NCBI GenBank assembly: GCA_041392305.1
Contig: JAWKMJ010000005.1
Coordinates: 1 to 64,000, forward strand
Reading direction: 5' to 3'
Source: JAGQYP01 sp041392305
GTDB lineage: Bacteria; Bacteroidota; Bacteroidia; Flavobacteriales_D; Crocinitomicaceae
DNA: 64,000 bases
The notes under the pieces are model-generated. The model ran no database searches and had not been told where the DNA came from. It saw only the letters and a list, made by a program, of their open reading frames with translations. Of the stretch, positions 17,126 to 25,486 are shown one piece after another. Position numbers and translations under genes: made by a program. Within the stretch, counting starts at the first letter, position 1. Each line of letters begins with the position of its first letter.

Positions 17126-18285
17126 ATGACAGGACAAGCTGTTGACATTTTTGAGAAATTGAATTCTATTGTTCTTTTGGTCAATCCAGAAGGAAAAATC
17201 GAATATGCGAATTCTTTTACTCAGAAATCACTAGGTTATCACTCAAGCGATTTGTTGGGTGAAAAGTGGTGGAAAACCACAAATTATTCTGAAATACAAG
17301 AAATGGAATCGAAAAGATTCATTCTAAAGATTATCAATGATGAGGTGAGAACCGAAGAGCTTGTTTATGAAAGAAAACTAAGTACCAAGCAAGGAGGTAA
17401 AAAGTGGATATTATGGTCGGCATCTAAAACCGAATCAGGTAAAGTTTTGGTTATTGGGAATGATATCACACGGCAAAAAGAGTCCGAATTGGAATTAAAA
17501 AAATCCAATGAAGCTTTGCATGAGAAGAACCAAGATCTGACTCAAAGTGTGGAATATGCCCAAAAAATACAGGAAGCGATATTACCTAAAACACACAAGA
17601 TCAAGTCGGTATTGGATGATTTTTTTGTGATGTACAAACCCAAAGATTTGGTGTCGGGCGACTTTTATTTCTATCACAATGACAAAAAAGGAAAAGTCTA
17701 CTTGGCTGTAATGGATTGTACTGGACACGGCGTTCCTGGAGCCATGTTAACCGTTTTGGCGAACTCCATATTACGCGATATCGTAATCAAAAAGAAGATT
17801 ACGAACCTGCTGTGTATTAGAAGCCTTGGATTATGAAATTCAAACAGCTTCCGAGATGAAGATGGATACAATTTAGCCAAAGATGGTTTAGACATTGCCT
17901 TTGTACGCATCGATCACCATAAAAAGGAACTTTGTTTTTCAGGGGCATTCCGACCATTAATTGAAGTGAATTCTATAGGTGAACTCATTGAATATGGTGG
18001 AGGTCGCTTTCCAATCGGCTTTTTTGATGATCGCCAAAAGGATTTCAAGCAAGTTTGCCTTCCTTAATGGAAAAAGCAGTTTTATTGTTCTCCGATGGCT
18101 ATATCGATCAATTTGGCGGTGAGAACAACAAGAAATTCAATAAAAAGAAATTCAAGGAATTGTTGCTTTCGGTCCAAGACATGAAAATGGAAGATCAAGA
18201 ACATTTCTTGGAATACGCTTTCAATAATTGGAAGCAACAGGAAGTACAGACGGATGATATTTGTATCCTAGGGTTTAAAGGATGA
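17126..18285 (+). pseudogene. PAS-SpoIIE/PP2C-type phosphatase, frameshifted
   Basis: The reading frame starts cleanly at MTGQAVDIFEKL with a PAS domain (about residues 5-115, with YANSFTQKSLGY and GNDITRQKESE), a coiled-coil linker ending in YAQKIQEAILP, and a SpoIIE domain with SGDFYFYHND and CTGHGVPGAML. After about residue 225 the frame breaks. It is restored by adding one base at four places: the A run near 17790, the TGTG at about 17812, the GATGAAG near 17856, and GCCTTCC near 18057. The repaired product of about 387 residues ends with FSDGYIDQFGGEN and DDICILGF. All four repairs add a base, so sequencing undercalls are as likely as real decay. It is a paralogue of the TPR-SpoIIE gene at 4986-6691. 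Confidence 0.8.
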
Positions 18286-18296
18286 GATGAGTGTGG

Positions 18297-18390
18297 AGTT
18301 ATTCGAGAGCTTGGTTCAGAGCTTTAACCACTTTTCGTTTGAGGGTTGAAATCCACCATGCAAGTAGAGTATCAAGGGCTAATAATTTTG
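18297..18390. repeat. Dispersed REP-like element, copy A (partial)
   Basis: Contains only the second half of the approximately 180-bp element: TTCGAGAGCTTGGTTCAGAG, the TTGAGGGTTGAAATCC box and GTAGAGTATCAAGGGCT. It begins 12 bases after the SpoIIE pseudogene. It is followed by ttttgaactttgcatt word repeats. Confidence 0.8.
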
Positions 18391-18445
18391 AACTTTGCAT
18401 TTTGAACTTTGCATTTTTCATTTTTCACTTTTCATTCCTCTCTTT
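18391..18445. repeat. Word-repeat tract (aactttgcattttg)
   Basis: Repeats of aactttgcat, tttgcattttt and ttcatttttcac occupy the space between element copies A and B. They are the reverse complement of the words beside the four-helix gene at 8345-9017. Confidence 0.65.
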
Positions 18446-18620
18446 CTCCACCCTGACTGAAGTCGCAGGTTAATAAAATTGGGTTTGGCTTTAACAGACA
18501 TTTTATTGTTTGTGGTAAAGTCACGTGGATTGAGTTTTCATTCGAGAGCTTGGCTCAGAGCTAAAATCACTTTTCGTTTGAGGATTGAAATCCACCATGC
18601 GAGTAGAGTATCAAGGGCTA
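18446..18620. repeat. Dispersed REP-like element, copy B
   Basis: Complete copy in this order: a box with the palindrome GACTGAAGTC, a spacer with GACATTTTATTGTTT and AAAGTCACGTG, TTCGAGAGCTTGGCTCAGAG, the palindrome GGATTGAAATCC, and GAGTAGAGTATCAAGGGCT. The small plus-strand frames over it (18291..18473, 18479..18787) are not genes. Confidence 0.85.
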
Positions 18621-18701
18621 CTTTTGAACTTTGCATTTTGCATTTTGCATTTTACTTTGAACTTTGCATTTTGCATTTGCATTTTTCATTTTTCATTCTT
18701 C

Positions 18702-18880
18702 TTCTCCACCCCGGACTGAAGTCGCAGGGTTACGAAATTGGGTTTGGCTTCTTTACGACATTTTATTGTTTAGGTAAAGTCACGTGATTAAGTTTTGATT
18801 CGAGAGCTTGGTTCAGAGCTTTAACCACTTTTCGTTTGAGGATTGAAATCCACCATGCGAGTAGAGTTTTAAAGGCTAAT
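18702..18880. repeat. Dispersed REP-like element, copy C
   Basis: Complete copy, the best preserved: GACTGAAGTC at 18714-18723 and GGATTGAAATCC at 18840-18851, with the same connecting segments as copy B. It is preceded by ttttgcatttt words and followed by ttaattcttaattc words up to 18913. Confidence 0.85.
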
Positions 18881-18913
18881 AATTTTGAATTCTTAATTCT
18901 TAATTCTTAATTC

Positions 18914-21034
18914 CTAATTCTTCACCACCTTCTTCGTCAACTGCCATCCTTTTTTGGAAAGCACATGTACAAAATAGATTCCATTTGGACTTGAAGACAA
19001 ATCCAATTGATGATTTTCACCATTTACTTGTTGGGTGGTGAATAATCGTCCTTGGGCATCAAAAACATGGATTTCATAATTTTCCTTCTCTGGGAAATTG
19101 ATGTTTAATATTCCTGATGTTGGGTTTGGATAAAGCAACAATTCTAGTGTTGCTATACTTTCTTCTTGTTGGATGGATGCGGTTGCTAGACATTCTAGAC
19201 AGACATCCCACAAGAAATTGGTTTGAGACAATAAAGTTACCATATCAAAATCTCCTGTTACCGTATATTGCCCATTCCCATTGTATTGTAGCGTATATCC
19301 ATTTCCTTGATAAAAGGAGGTAGGAGTAGGAAGCTGAGCCAAAGTATCTCCGTTAATAGCAATGTGTTCAACATAAATCACTTTAAATGTCAGTTTTTTA
19401 TTATTGCAATTCATTGTGCTAACATCCATGGCTAAATTCCCAATATAGAACAAAGAAGAATCTCCCTGTATTCCCTGAAAATAGGACAAATTATCAATTT
19501 TCACAATTTGAATATCTCCTTGAGTCATGAAGGCTGTTCCTGGAGGAAAATTAACGTTATCTTGCGTCACAGAATCCATATAGGCATTGTCGTAATGACT
19601 AAAATCCAAACAAGAAACAGGATTATTGGTAATGCAGTCAATGCACATATTCCAAATCACATTGGTGCTTCCTAGCAATCGAACTACATCAAAATCACCT
19701 TCGATAATAAATTCTCCACTTCCCAATCCAGAACCATTGAAAGTGACCGTAAATCCATTGCCCTGGTAAAAGGCTACAGGTGTAGTAAAAGAATAAACGG
19801 TATCTCCATCAATAATCATTTGATGAGCGTAAGAATTCATAAAGGACAATCGCTTGTTAGAGCAATTGTAGCCACTCACATCCAGCTCAGTATTTCCAAT
19901 ATAGAACAAAGCTGAATCGCCTTGCAAGCCCATCCAAATTGTTGATAGATCTATTTTTTTAACTTCTATGGCTCCGTTCCCCACAATGGTGCTTCCTACT
20001 GGAAAATTCACAATGTCTTGTCCGGCCGAATCAATATAAGCCGTGGTGTAATTTGAAAGATCCAGACAAGTTGGGTTGACAGAATTCAAACATGTCAAAC
20101 AAACTTCGCTTAAGAAATTGGTCTGCGTTAACAAAGTCACTACATCAAAATTTCCAGTGATCGTAAAAATACCTGAACCTAATCCAGTCCCAACAAATTC
20201 AAAAGTAAATCCATTGCCTTGATAGAAGGAAGGAGGAGTAACAAATTGGTAGATAGTATCTCCATCAACGATCATCTCTTCTGTGTAGGCTGTAGTAAAT
20301 GTCAGTTGTTTATTGGAACAATTATAAGAAGACACATCAATGGCTAAATCACCAATGTAAAACAAAGCCGTATCACCTTGTATTCCTTGATAAATTCCAT
20401 TAGGCATTTTAATGATTTCCAAACCACCTTGAGCTATAAAAGCTGAACCATCTGGAAAATTTGTATCGTCTAATGTAATCGAATCCAAATAGGCATTCGT
20501 ATACAAACTAAAATCCAAACAACTCGACACGCTTGTTTGGCAATTCAGACAAATATCCCAAAGAAAATTCGTCGAAGTCAGAATAAAAACTGAATCAAAG
20601 TCTCCAGAAATTGTGAAGGATCCAGAGCCCAATCCAGATCCAGTAAATTGAAAAGTAAACCCATTTCCTTGATAAAAAGAAGGAGGAGTCGTGAACTGTG
20701 AAATGGTATCTCCATCCACTATAATTTCCTCAGTATAGGCGCTCTTAAAAGTTAAAATCTTGTTGGCACAGGAAGATGCAGAAACATCAATCAAAAGATC
20801 TCCAATATAGAACAAAGTTGAATCTCCTTGAATTCCCTGATAAAAGGAATTACTCATTTTCTTCAATTCTAAATCCCCTTCTGAAATAAAAGTTGTTCCA
20901 GCTGGAAAATTTACATTATCCCCAGTTACCGAATCGACATAGGCCGTGGTGTAATTTGAGAAATCGATGCAGGACTGGGAAAAAGAAATAGTCAATAAGC
21001 TGATTGACAAGAGAGTAGAGATAATTCTTTTCAT
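18914..21034 (-). CDS. Secreted four-repeat protein with T9SS sorting domain
   Basis: 706 residues. After a signal peptide (TLLSISLLTISFSQS) come four tandem repeats of about 155 residues. Each starts with C-[IL]-D-[FL]-S-x-Y-x-x-A-Y and contains QGIQGDS or QGLQGDS, LFYIG, DVS-x-x-x-C-x-N-K, SFYQGNGFT or a near variant, and ends in CLNC-like cysteine pairs. The last about 75 residues are a type A sorting domain for the type IX secretion system (LYPNPTSGILNI ... KKVVKN). The repeat unit is not one I can name. A surface or secreted adhesive or structural role is inferred from the sorting signal. It has high internal identity, which makes unequal recombination between repeats possible. Confidence 0.85.
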   Translation of the reverse strand: MKRIISTLLSISLLTISFSQSCIDFSNYTTAYVDSVTGDNVNFPAGTTFISEGDLELKKMSNSFYQGIQGDSTLFYIGDLLIDVSASSCANKILTFKSAYTEEIIVDGDTISQFTTPPSFYQGNGFTFQFTGSGLGSGSFTISGDFDSVFILTSTNFLWDICLNCQTSVSSCLDFSLYTNAYLDSITLDDTNFPDGSAFIAQGGLEIIKMPNGIYQGIQGDTALFYIGDLAIDVSSYNCSNKQLTFTTAYTEEMIVDGDTIYQFVTPPSFYQGNGFTFEFVGTGLGSGIFTITGNFDVVTLLTQTNFLSEVCLTCLNSVNPTCLDLSNYTTAYIDSAGQDIVNFPVGSTIVGNGAIEVKKIDLSTIWMGLQGDSALFYIGNTELDVSGYNCSNKRLSFMNSYAHQMIIDGDTVYSFTTPVAFYQGNGFTVTFNGSGLGSGEFIIEGDFDVVRLLGSTNVIWNMCIDCITNNPVSCLDFSHYDNAYMDSVTQDNVNFPPGTAFMTQGDIQIVKIDNLSYFQGIQGDSSLFYIGNLAMDVSTMNCNNKKLTFKVIYVEHIAINGDTLAQLPTPTSFYQGNGYTLQYNGNGQYTVTGDFDMVTLLSQTNFLWDVCLECLATASIQQEESIATLELLLYPNPTSGILNINFPEKENYEIHVFDAQGRLFTTQQVNGENHQLDLSSSPNGIYFVHVLSKKGWQLTKKVVKN

Positions 21035-21105
21035 CTTTTCATGTAGTTGAATAGTTCATCAAGATGACGAATTGTTCTTCTAAAAGTTGCTCTTTATCTC
21101 ATAAA

Positions 21106-22281
21106 TTACTTCAATCCGCTCAAGATATAATCATAGATCTCATTCTCATAGACTTCCGGTGGATTCTCATAACTCAAAGTTTTATACTTCGGTTTTTGAA
21201 TCATTTTCCGGTCAATCATTTCCTTAATGGTATCGTAAAATTCAAGAGAAGTTTTTCCTACCAACAATGGAGTCAAATCATTGTCTTCATCCCAGAACTG
21301 ATACAGTTTTACAAATCCTCTCAAGTACAGAAAATCTTTCGTAAATCCTCCACCTCTGAAAATACGGGTCACCACAGTATAGGCGTCGTGTGGGCCAACT
21401 CCTTGTTCTCTCAAATAGGTAAAACAATCCATGAAATCTGCTCCTGAACACATCATGTCGGCTACAATTACTCTGTGCGCCAATCTTCTTAATCGGCTAA
21501 TTGTTAAGTTTCCACTCATATACTCCGATAATAGAGCCAATCCCTCTTGGGTCATTGTGTTTTTAGGCATTCCCAAACTAAAAATCTTTAATTCTTCTTG
21601 GTCTGAGTTCATGGTTGTGACCATGTGGACACCAATCTCATGTTCAATTAAGGCATTGATCTGGGTTCTAGTAAACTTCGCATCTGGCCTGAATAAAATA
21701 GTTTTTCTTGGAATTCAAAACCATTACTTGGGAAATTACCTTTTATCTTCAGCTCAATCTTCATTGATTTCATATCGATCAAGGCTTCTTTAAATGCATC
21801 CACTGGCTTTTTCCACCACCAAATGATGAAGCGGTCCTCTTTTAAGGTTCGTTTGGATGAGCTGGAAGATGTAAATATTGAGCATTGGTCAGATCATTTT
21901 TACTTGGTCGACCAAAATACCTCAAGGAATTGTAAAGAAATTTTTAGAATCCAGAGACCCTAATAAATCGATTTTATCCAAAATATGAATTGATTATGAT
22001 TCCATACATGACGAATCAAAACATCACTGATATCCTGAGTTCTTGATCGGCTTATTTCTTGTTTTGCTCAAAATGGATTCGACCTGAATAGGTGCATATT
22101 TGAATTTAGGAGGAACCGTAAACCTACTTTTTCAAAACTTCACGCATATTCTGCTCCTGAATTCATTGGATTGACAAATACCAAAAAGCTCAATTCTTCG
22201 GTAATCGTGCAAACGAATCTACTTTTTAGAAATTGCTGGATCGTCATGTTTATCCAATAAATAAATCGCCTTTTTAGCCAT
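21106..22281 (-). pseudogene. QEGLA-motif DUF1704 metallopeptidase-like gene, frameshifted in its 5' half
   Basis: The 3' half is open (21106-21624 and further upstream in frame) and carries the family hallmarks: the HEIGVH metal site just before VTTMNSDQEE, the name-giving TQEGLALLSE, and RLRRLAHRVIVADMM. The 5' half, up to the ATG near 22281 (MAKKAIYLLDKHDD), is recognisable only by joining frames. FLVFVNPMNSG and PKFKYAPIQVES are typical of the DUF1704 N-terminus. The total span fits a full-length protein of about 390 residues, so nothing large is missing. Relatives include the MATCAP tyrosine carboxypeptidases; bacterial ones are annotated as flavohemoglobin-expression-modulating. The frameshifts may be sequencing errors. 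Confidence 0.78.
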
Positions 22282-22298
22282 ACCAACTCGACGTGATC

Positions 22299-23108
22299 TT
22301 AGCTGAAGAGAGTTGGCGTTATTGGGAATCTCTTCTTCAATTTGTGTTGAAGTTCTTTAGCTATTTTCGAAAATTCTGCGCCTGTAGATTCATCACAATA
22401 TACTTTTAACTTCTGTAGCTAGAACTAATGTTTTATCAAAGTTCTTCGTGATATATTCAGATTGTATCCTCTTCCATAAAACCACCATCATTAATCTTGA
22501 ACAGATTCACTCCTTTGATGTGAATTCCATTCAACTCAGTATTCCAATGTTCTACTACCTACCCTTTGAAATTTTGGATCGATCTTTTCAGAACCAATAT
22601 TGAACAAAGGAACTTTTCGATCCCATCTTTGCCAGTTGTAAGAATGCACGTCGTAGACCACACAACCGTCAAATAATTCCTCCAGTTTCGCAACCAAAGC
22701 GTGAGTAACTTTGTAATAATTGGCGTGTTTTTGCAAGCTTATTTGCCGTTCTTTTGCGGTTAAAGTACGTTTCCACACTTTATTCCCCCAAGCTTCTTCG
22801 TAGATGCAAGTTTCGGGTCCTCTATTGAGATCATATTCATATCTGGAATCCATTCCAATTAATGTGATCGGCATGGAAGTAATGAAAGCCCCGGTGTATG
22901 GATCTTCTTCGTACCATCTTCCAAATTCGTCGATCAGAATTTTATCTTTTAAGCTCGATCTAAGTTTGTGACCGTCATGGATAGCCGTACAGATATAAGG
23001 AACATAACCGTGAACTTTAATCTGAAAAGAGCCATCCTCCGCAATGGCTTCGAAAGTCTCCTGATTCTGAATCAGTTTGACAATCTGCTTGATACTCAAT
23101 GATTGCAT
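22299..23108 (-). pseudogene. N-formylglutamate amidohydrolase-like gene, 3' part frameshifted
   Basis: Residues 1-180 are open (22536-23108 frame) and include TAIHDGHKLR, EEDPYTGAFI, DLNRGPE and YDVHSYNW, all typical of the N-formylglutamate amidohydrolase family that splits acylated amino acids in a zinc-dependent manner. From about 22560 the frame breaks. The remaining family motifs can be followed across frames: VEHWNTELNG, GGFYGRGY, LVLATEVK and KVYCDESTGAEFSKIAKEL, ending near 22299. Repairs need added bases in short runs (e.g. TTT, AAAA). The full span of 810 bases equals the normal family length. It sits between the ATP-grasp and QEGLA genes. Confidence 0.8.
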
Positions 23109-23110
23109 AT

Positions 23111-24127
23111 TTACATCAATTCGGGTCTAAAATCTTCTCCCAGTCTATTTCTTTCTTTGGTTACTTTTTCCAAATAATCAATGATCTTTTCTTGAATTCT
23201 AGTATTATTCAGCTTGTTGATATCTGTAATGGTTCCCGGACTCATCACATTGACTTCAATCAGTTTCCCTCCAATTACATCAATACCGGCATAGTAAATC
23301 CCATCTCGAACCAATTTCTCTCCAATGGCTTTACACATGGCTTTATCTGCAGCAGTAAGCTTATACTTTTCCACTTTCCCTCCTGCCGAAATATTAGACC
23401 TCGCGTCTCCTTTAGCAGGAATTCTTCTTAAAGCTCCAATGGGTTTTCCGTGTAACATCAAGATACGAACGTCTCCATTTTCTGCCCCTTCTACATATTC
23501 CTGAAGAATCACATAATTGGAAATTCCACGATCTCTGTTGATGTAAAAATCCAGAAGTGAGCGAATGTTTGTCATGGCTGATTTCTCAATCACGATCACG
23601 CCACTTCCTCCAAACCCATCCAAAGGCTTCATGATCATTTTATCTTGATCTGATTCTTCAATAATTCGGATCAAATAATCAATATTTTTAGAAACATGTG
23701 TCGCAGGGATAAAGGCTCTATCCGGATCGTAATAAGCAGCTGTATAGATTTTATTATTGGCTTCTCTTAATCCATCAATCGCATTGATAATAAATACATC
23801 GTCCTTAATAGAATCCAGAAAATTCAAAACAAGAGAATCCATCGGCGGATTGTCTCTCATGAAGATCACATCAAATTCCTTCAATGGCATCATTTCCGTT
23901 TCAAATTCCACCACTTTATAAAAATGAGGAACTCTCGAGGTTACCTTGTCTTTCTTGACAATCTTTTTACACAAACTTAATGTGACACTATCACGAATGG
24001 TGAGATTTTGAGGGTGTGTAATAAATACATCGTGCCCTCTACGAGCTGCTTCGTGAACAATCCGAAGGGTTGAATCTTGTCTTGGATTCACACGTTCCCA
24101 CGGATACATGATAAAACAAATTTTCAT
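23111..24127 (-). CDS. Glutathione-synthetase-like ATP-grasp ligase
   Basis: 338 residues, a GshB-like ATP-grasp enzyme. It has an N-terminal alpha/beta domain (MKICFIMYPWERVNP), FDVIFMRDNPPMD near residue 85, the ATP-binding lysine in MIMKPLDGFGGSGV near residue 165, the VILQEYVEG hinge near 207, RILMLHGKPIGALRR with N-I-S-A-G-G, and the metal site GIDVIGGKLIEVNVMSPGT. Glutathione synthesis is possible, but no gamma-glutamylcysteine ligase is nearby. The conserved trio of this ligase with an N-formylglutamate amidohydrolase and a QEGLA protein occurs in many bacteria and has no settled function. It is first in the leftward unit; two bases separate it from the next gene. Confidence 0.85.
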   Translation of the reverse strand: MKICFIMYPWERVNPRQDSTLRIVHEAARRGHDVFITHPQNLTIRDSVTLSLCKKIVKKDKVTSRVPHFYKVVEFETEMMPLKEFDVIFMRDNPPMDSLVLNFLDSIKDDVFIINAIDGLREANNKIYTAAYYDPDRAFIPATHVSKNIDYLIRIIEESDQDKMIMKPLDGFGGSGVIVIEKSAMTNIRSLLDFYINRDRGISNYVILQEYVEGAENGDVRILMLHGKPIGALRRIPAKGDARSNISAGGKVEKYKLTAADKAMCKAIGEKLVRDGIYYAGIDVIGGKLIEVNVMSPGTITDINKLNNTRIQEKIIDYLEKVTKERNRLGEDFRPELM

Positions 24128-24300
24128 TTCAAAAATATATTAGTCGCTAATATAGATTTTCGGAAAATCATTTACAATAGATTTTGAAAATTGGGTTGAT
24201 TTAGGATGGATTCATGTGTTATTTATTGATTCATGATTTATAATCACTTTGCATTTTTCATTTTTCACTTTTAATTTTTCATTTTTCATTTCCCACACCC
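24128..24300. repeat. Intergenic gap with tttgcattttt word repeats
   Basis: From 24246 to 24290 the words tttgcattttt, cactttt and aatttttcattttt are repeated, as at 18391-18445. The first 110 bases are AT-rich and show nothing I can name; they should hold the promoter of the ATP-grasp gene on the minus strand. Confidence 0.55.
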
Positions 24301-24480
24301 TTCTCCACCCCGGACTGAAGTCGCAGGGTTACGAAATTCGATTTAGTAAATAACATACGTTTTTTGTGTTAGATATAGTCTCGCAGATTGAGTTTTTATC
24401 CAAGAGCTTGGTTCAGGGCTTTTTAAACTTTTCGTTTGAGGATTGAAATCCACCTGGTGAGTAGAGTTTCAAAGGCTAAT
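24301..24480. repeat. Dispersed REP-like element, copy D
   Basis: Same order of boxes as copies B and C: GACTGAAGTC near 24313, AGAGCTTGGTTCAGGG, GGATTGAAATCC near 24440 and GAGTAGAGTTTCAAAGGCT. The middle spacer differs (AATAACATACGTTTTTTG in place of the ATTTTATTG segment). It lies in a gap between two minus-strand genes 6 kb from copies A-C. Confidence 0.82.
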
Positions 24481-24500
24481 AATTTTGAACTTTGCATTTT

Positions 24501-25307
24501 TCACTTTGAATTTCCTTCTTTTTCCACTCGAAAACCTGTCCCTTCAATAGGGATGTAGCTATCTGTTGTTTTTTCTTCTATGATCTCATTTCCTTCTTCG
24601 TCTTCATCTCCTTCGCAGGAACGATCTTTTCTTATACTTCGAATTCCTTTACTTTCAATGGTAGAATAAACTTCTGTATCTCCCCAAACCGGAGCATCTG
24701 CTCCGCCTGACACCTCTCCGATCAAAACCGAATTTTTTAATTCATTTTGATAGACTAAAGAAGCAATTATCAAAGTTCCTGAATAATAAGGGCAAGCCTC
24801 GTATGAACCATATTCGATTTTCCATAGAATCATGAAGGAATGTTCATCTATTCTAAGAACAGGTCCCATCGAGGCTTCAATATCTCTCAACATTCCGATA
24901 TCCAAACTATTCAAATATTCTTCATATTCCCCTTTACGCTTTCTCTCTTCCATTTTTAAGAGGTGTTCCACACGCCATTTGACCTCTTCCGTATATTCAT
25001 GATCCAAAAGATTTTGCGAAAGCAATTTGATTTCTTCGGAATTTAATCGCTGGTCTATTGCCTCAGAAAGCTTAGCAAAACCTACTGAATCCAGCTCGAA
25101 AGGCAAATCATATTCTTTGGTCTTCTTCTGAAGCAAACTAACCAAATCTTCCGACAATTCAGGTATTACAACAGAATCCGCAAGTGTATCCGCAACTACT
25201 TCAGATGAATCGGTTGACTGCACTTCACTTTTCTCGGTACCAGAATCCGAATTGGAACAAGAAATAAAAAAGAAAACAAAGATTGGAGTAAGAAATAAGA
25301 TTTTCAT
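24501..25307 (-). CDS. Hypothetical lipoprotein
   Basis: 268 residues with lipobox FFISCS (Cys at about residue 17), an acidic Ser/Thr/Glu-rich linker to about residue 50, and an alpha-rich acidic mature part with a cysteine pair in EACPYY and RSCEGDE. No family recognised. It ends in a tract of word repeats beside element copy D. Location: probably outer membrane or surface, judged from the acidic residues after the Cys, which are common in exported Bacteroidota lipoproteins. Confidence 0.65.
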   Translation of the reverse strand: MKILFLTPIFVFFFISCSNSDSGTEKSEVQSTDSSEVVADTLADSVVIPELSEDLVSLLQKKTKEYDLPFELDSVGFAKLSEAIDQRLNSEEIKLLSQNLLDHEYTEEVKWRVEHLLKMEERKRKGEYEEYLNSLDIGMLRDIEASMGPVLRIDEHSFMILWKIEYGSYEACPYYSGTLIIASLVYQNELKNSVLIGEVSGGADAPVWGDTEVYSTIESKGIRSIRKDRSCEGDEDEEGNEIIEEKTTDSYIPIEGTGFRVEKEGNSK

Positions 25308-25486
25308 TTCGCTAATTTTTAATCAGTTACAAAGTAAGGAAATTAGTGGAAAGTCATAAGTGGTTTGTGGTTTGTGGTTTGTGGTTTGTGGTTAGTAAAA
25401 AATATTCATTGTTAATTGTTATTTGTTAATTGTTAATTGTTAATTCTTAATTGTTAATTCTTAATTGTTAATTCTTAATTATCTCC
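25308..25486. repeat. Word-repeat tract (gtggttt and gttaattctt)
   Basis: Four copies of the 7-mer gtggttt near 25358-25392 are followed by many copies of gttaattgttaattctt up to 25480. It fills the gap downstream of the membrane-protein gene on the minus strand. No gene. Confidence 0.8.

Noticed and set aside
18291..18787. Two short plus-strand frames
   Set aside because: They read through the dispersed 180-bp element and word repeats and repeat each other's sequence.
22536..23108. A naturally short 190-residue amidohydrolase
   Set aside because: Family motifs continue downstream in other frames to about 22299, giving the normal full length.
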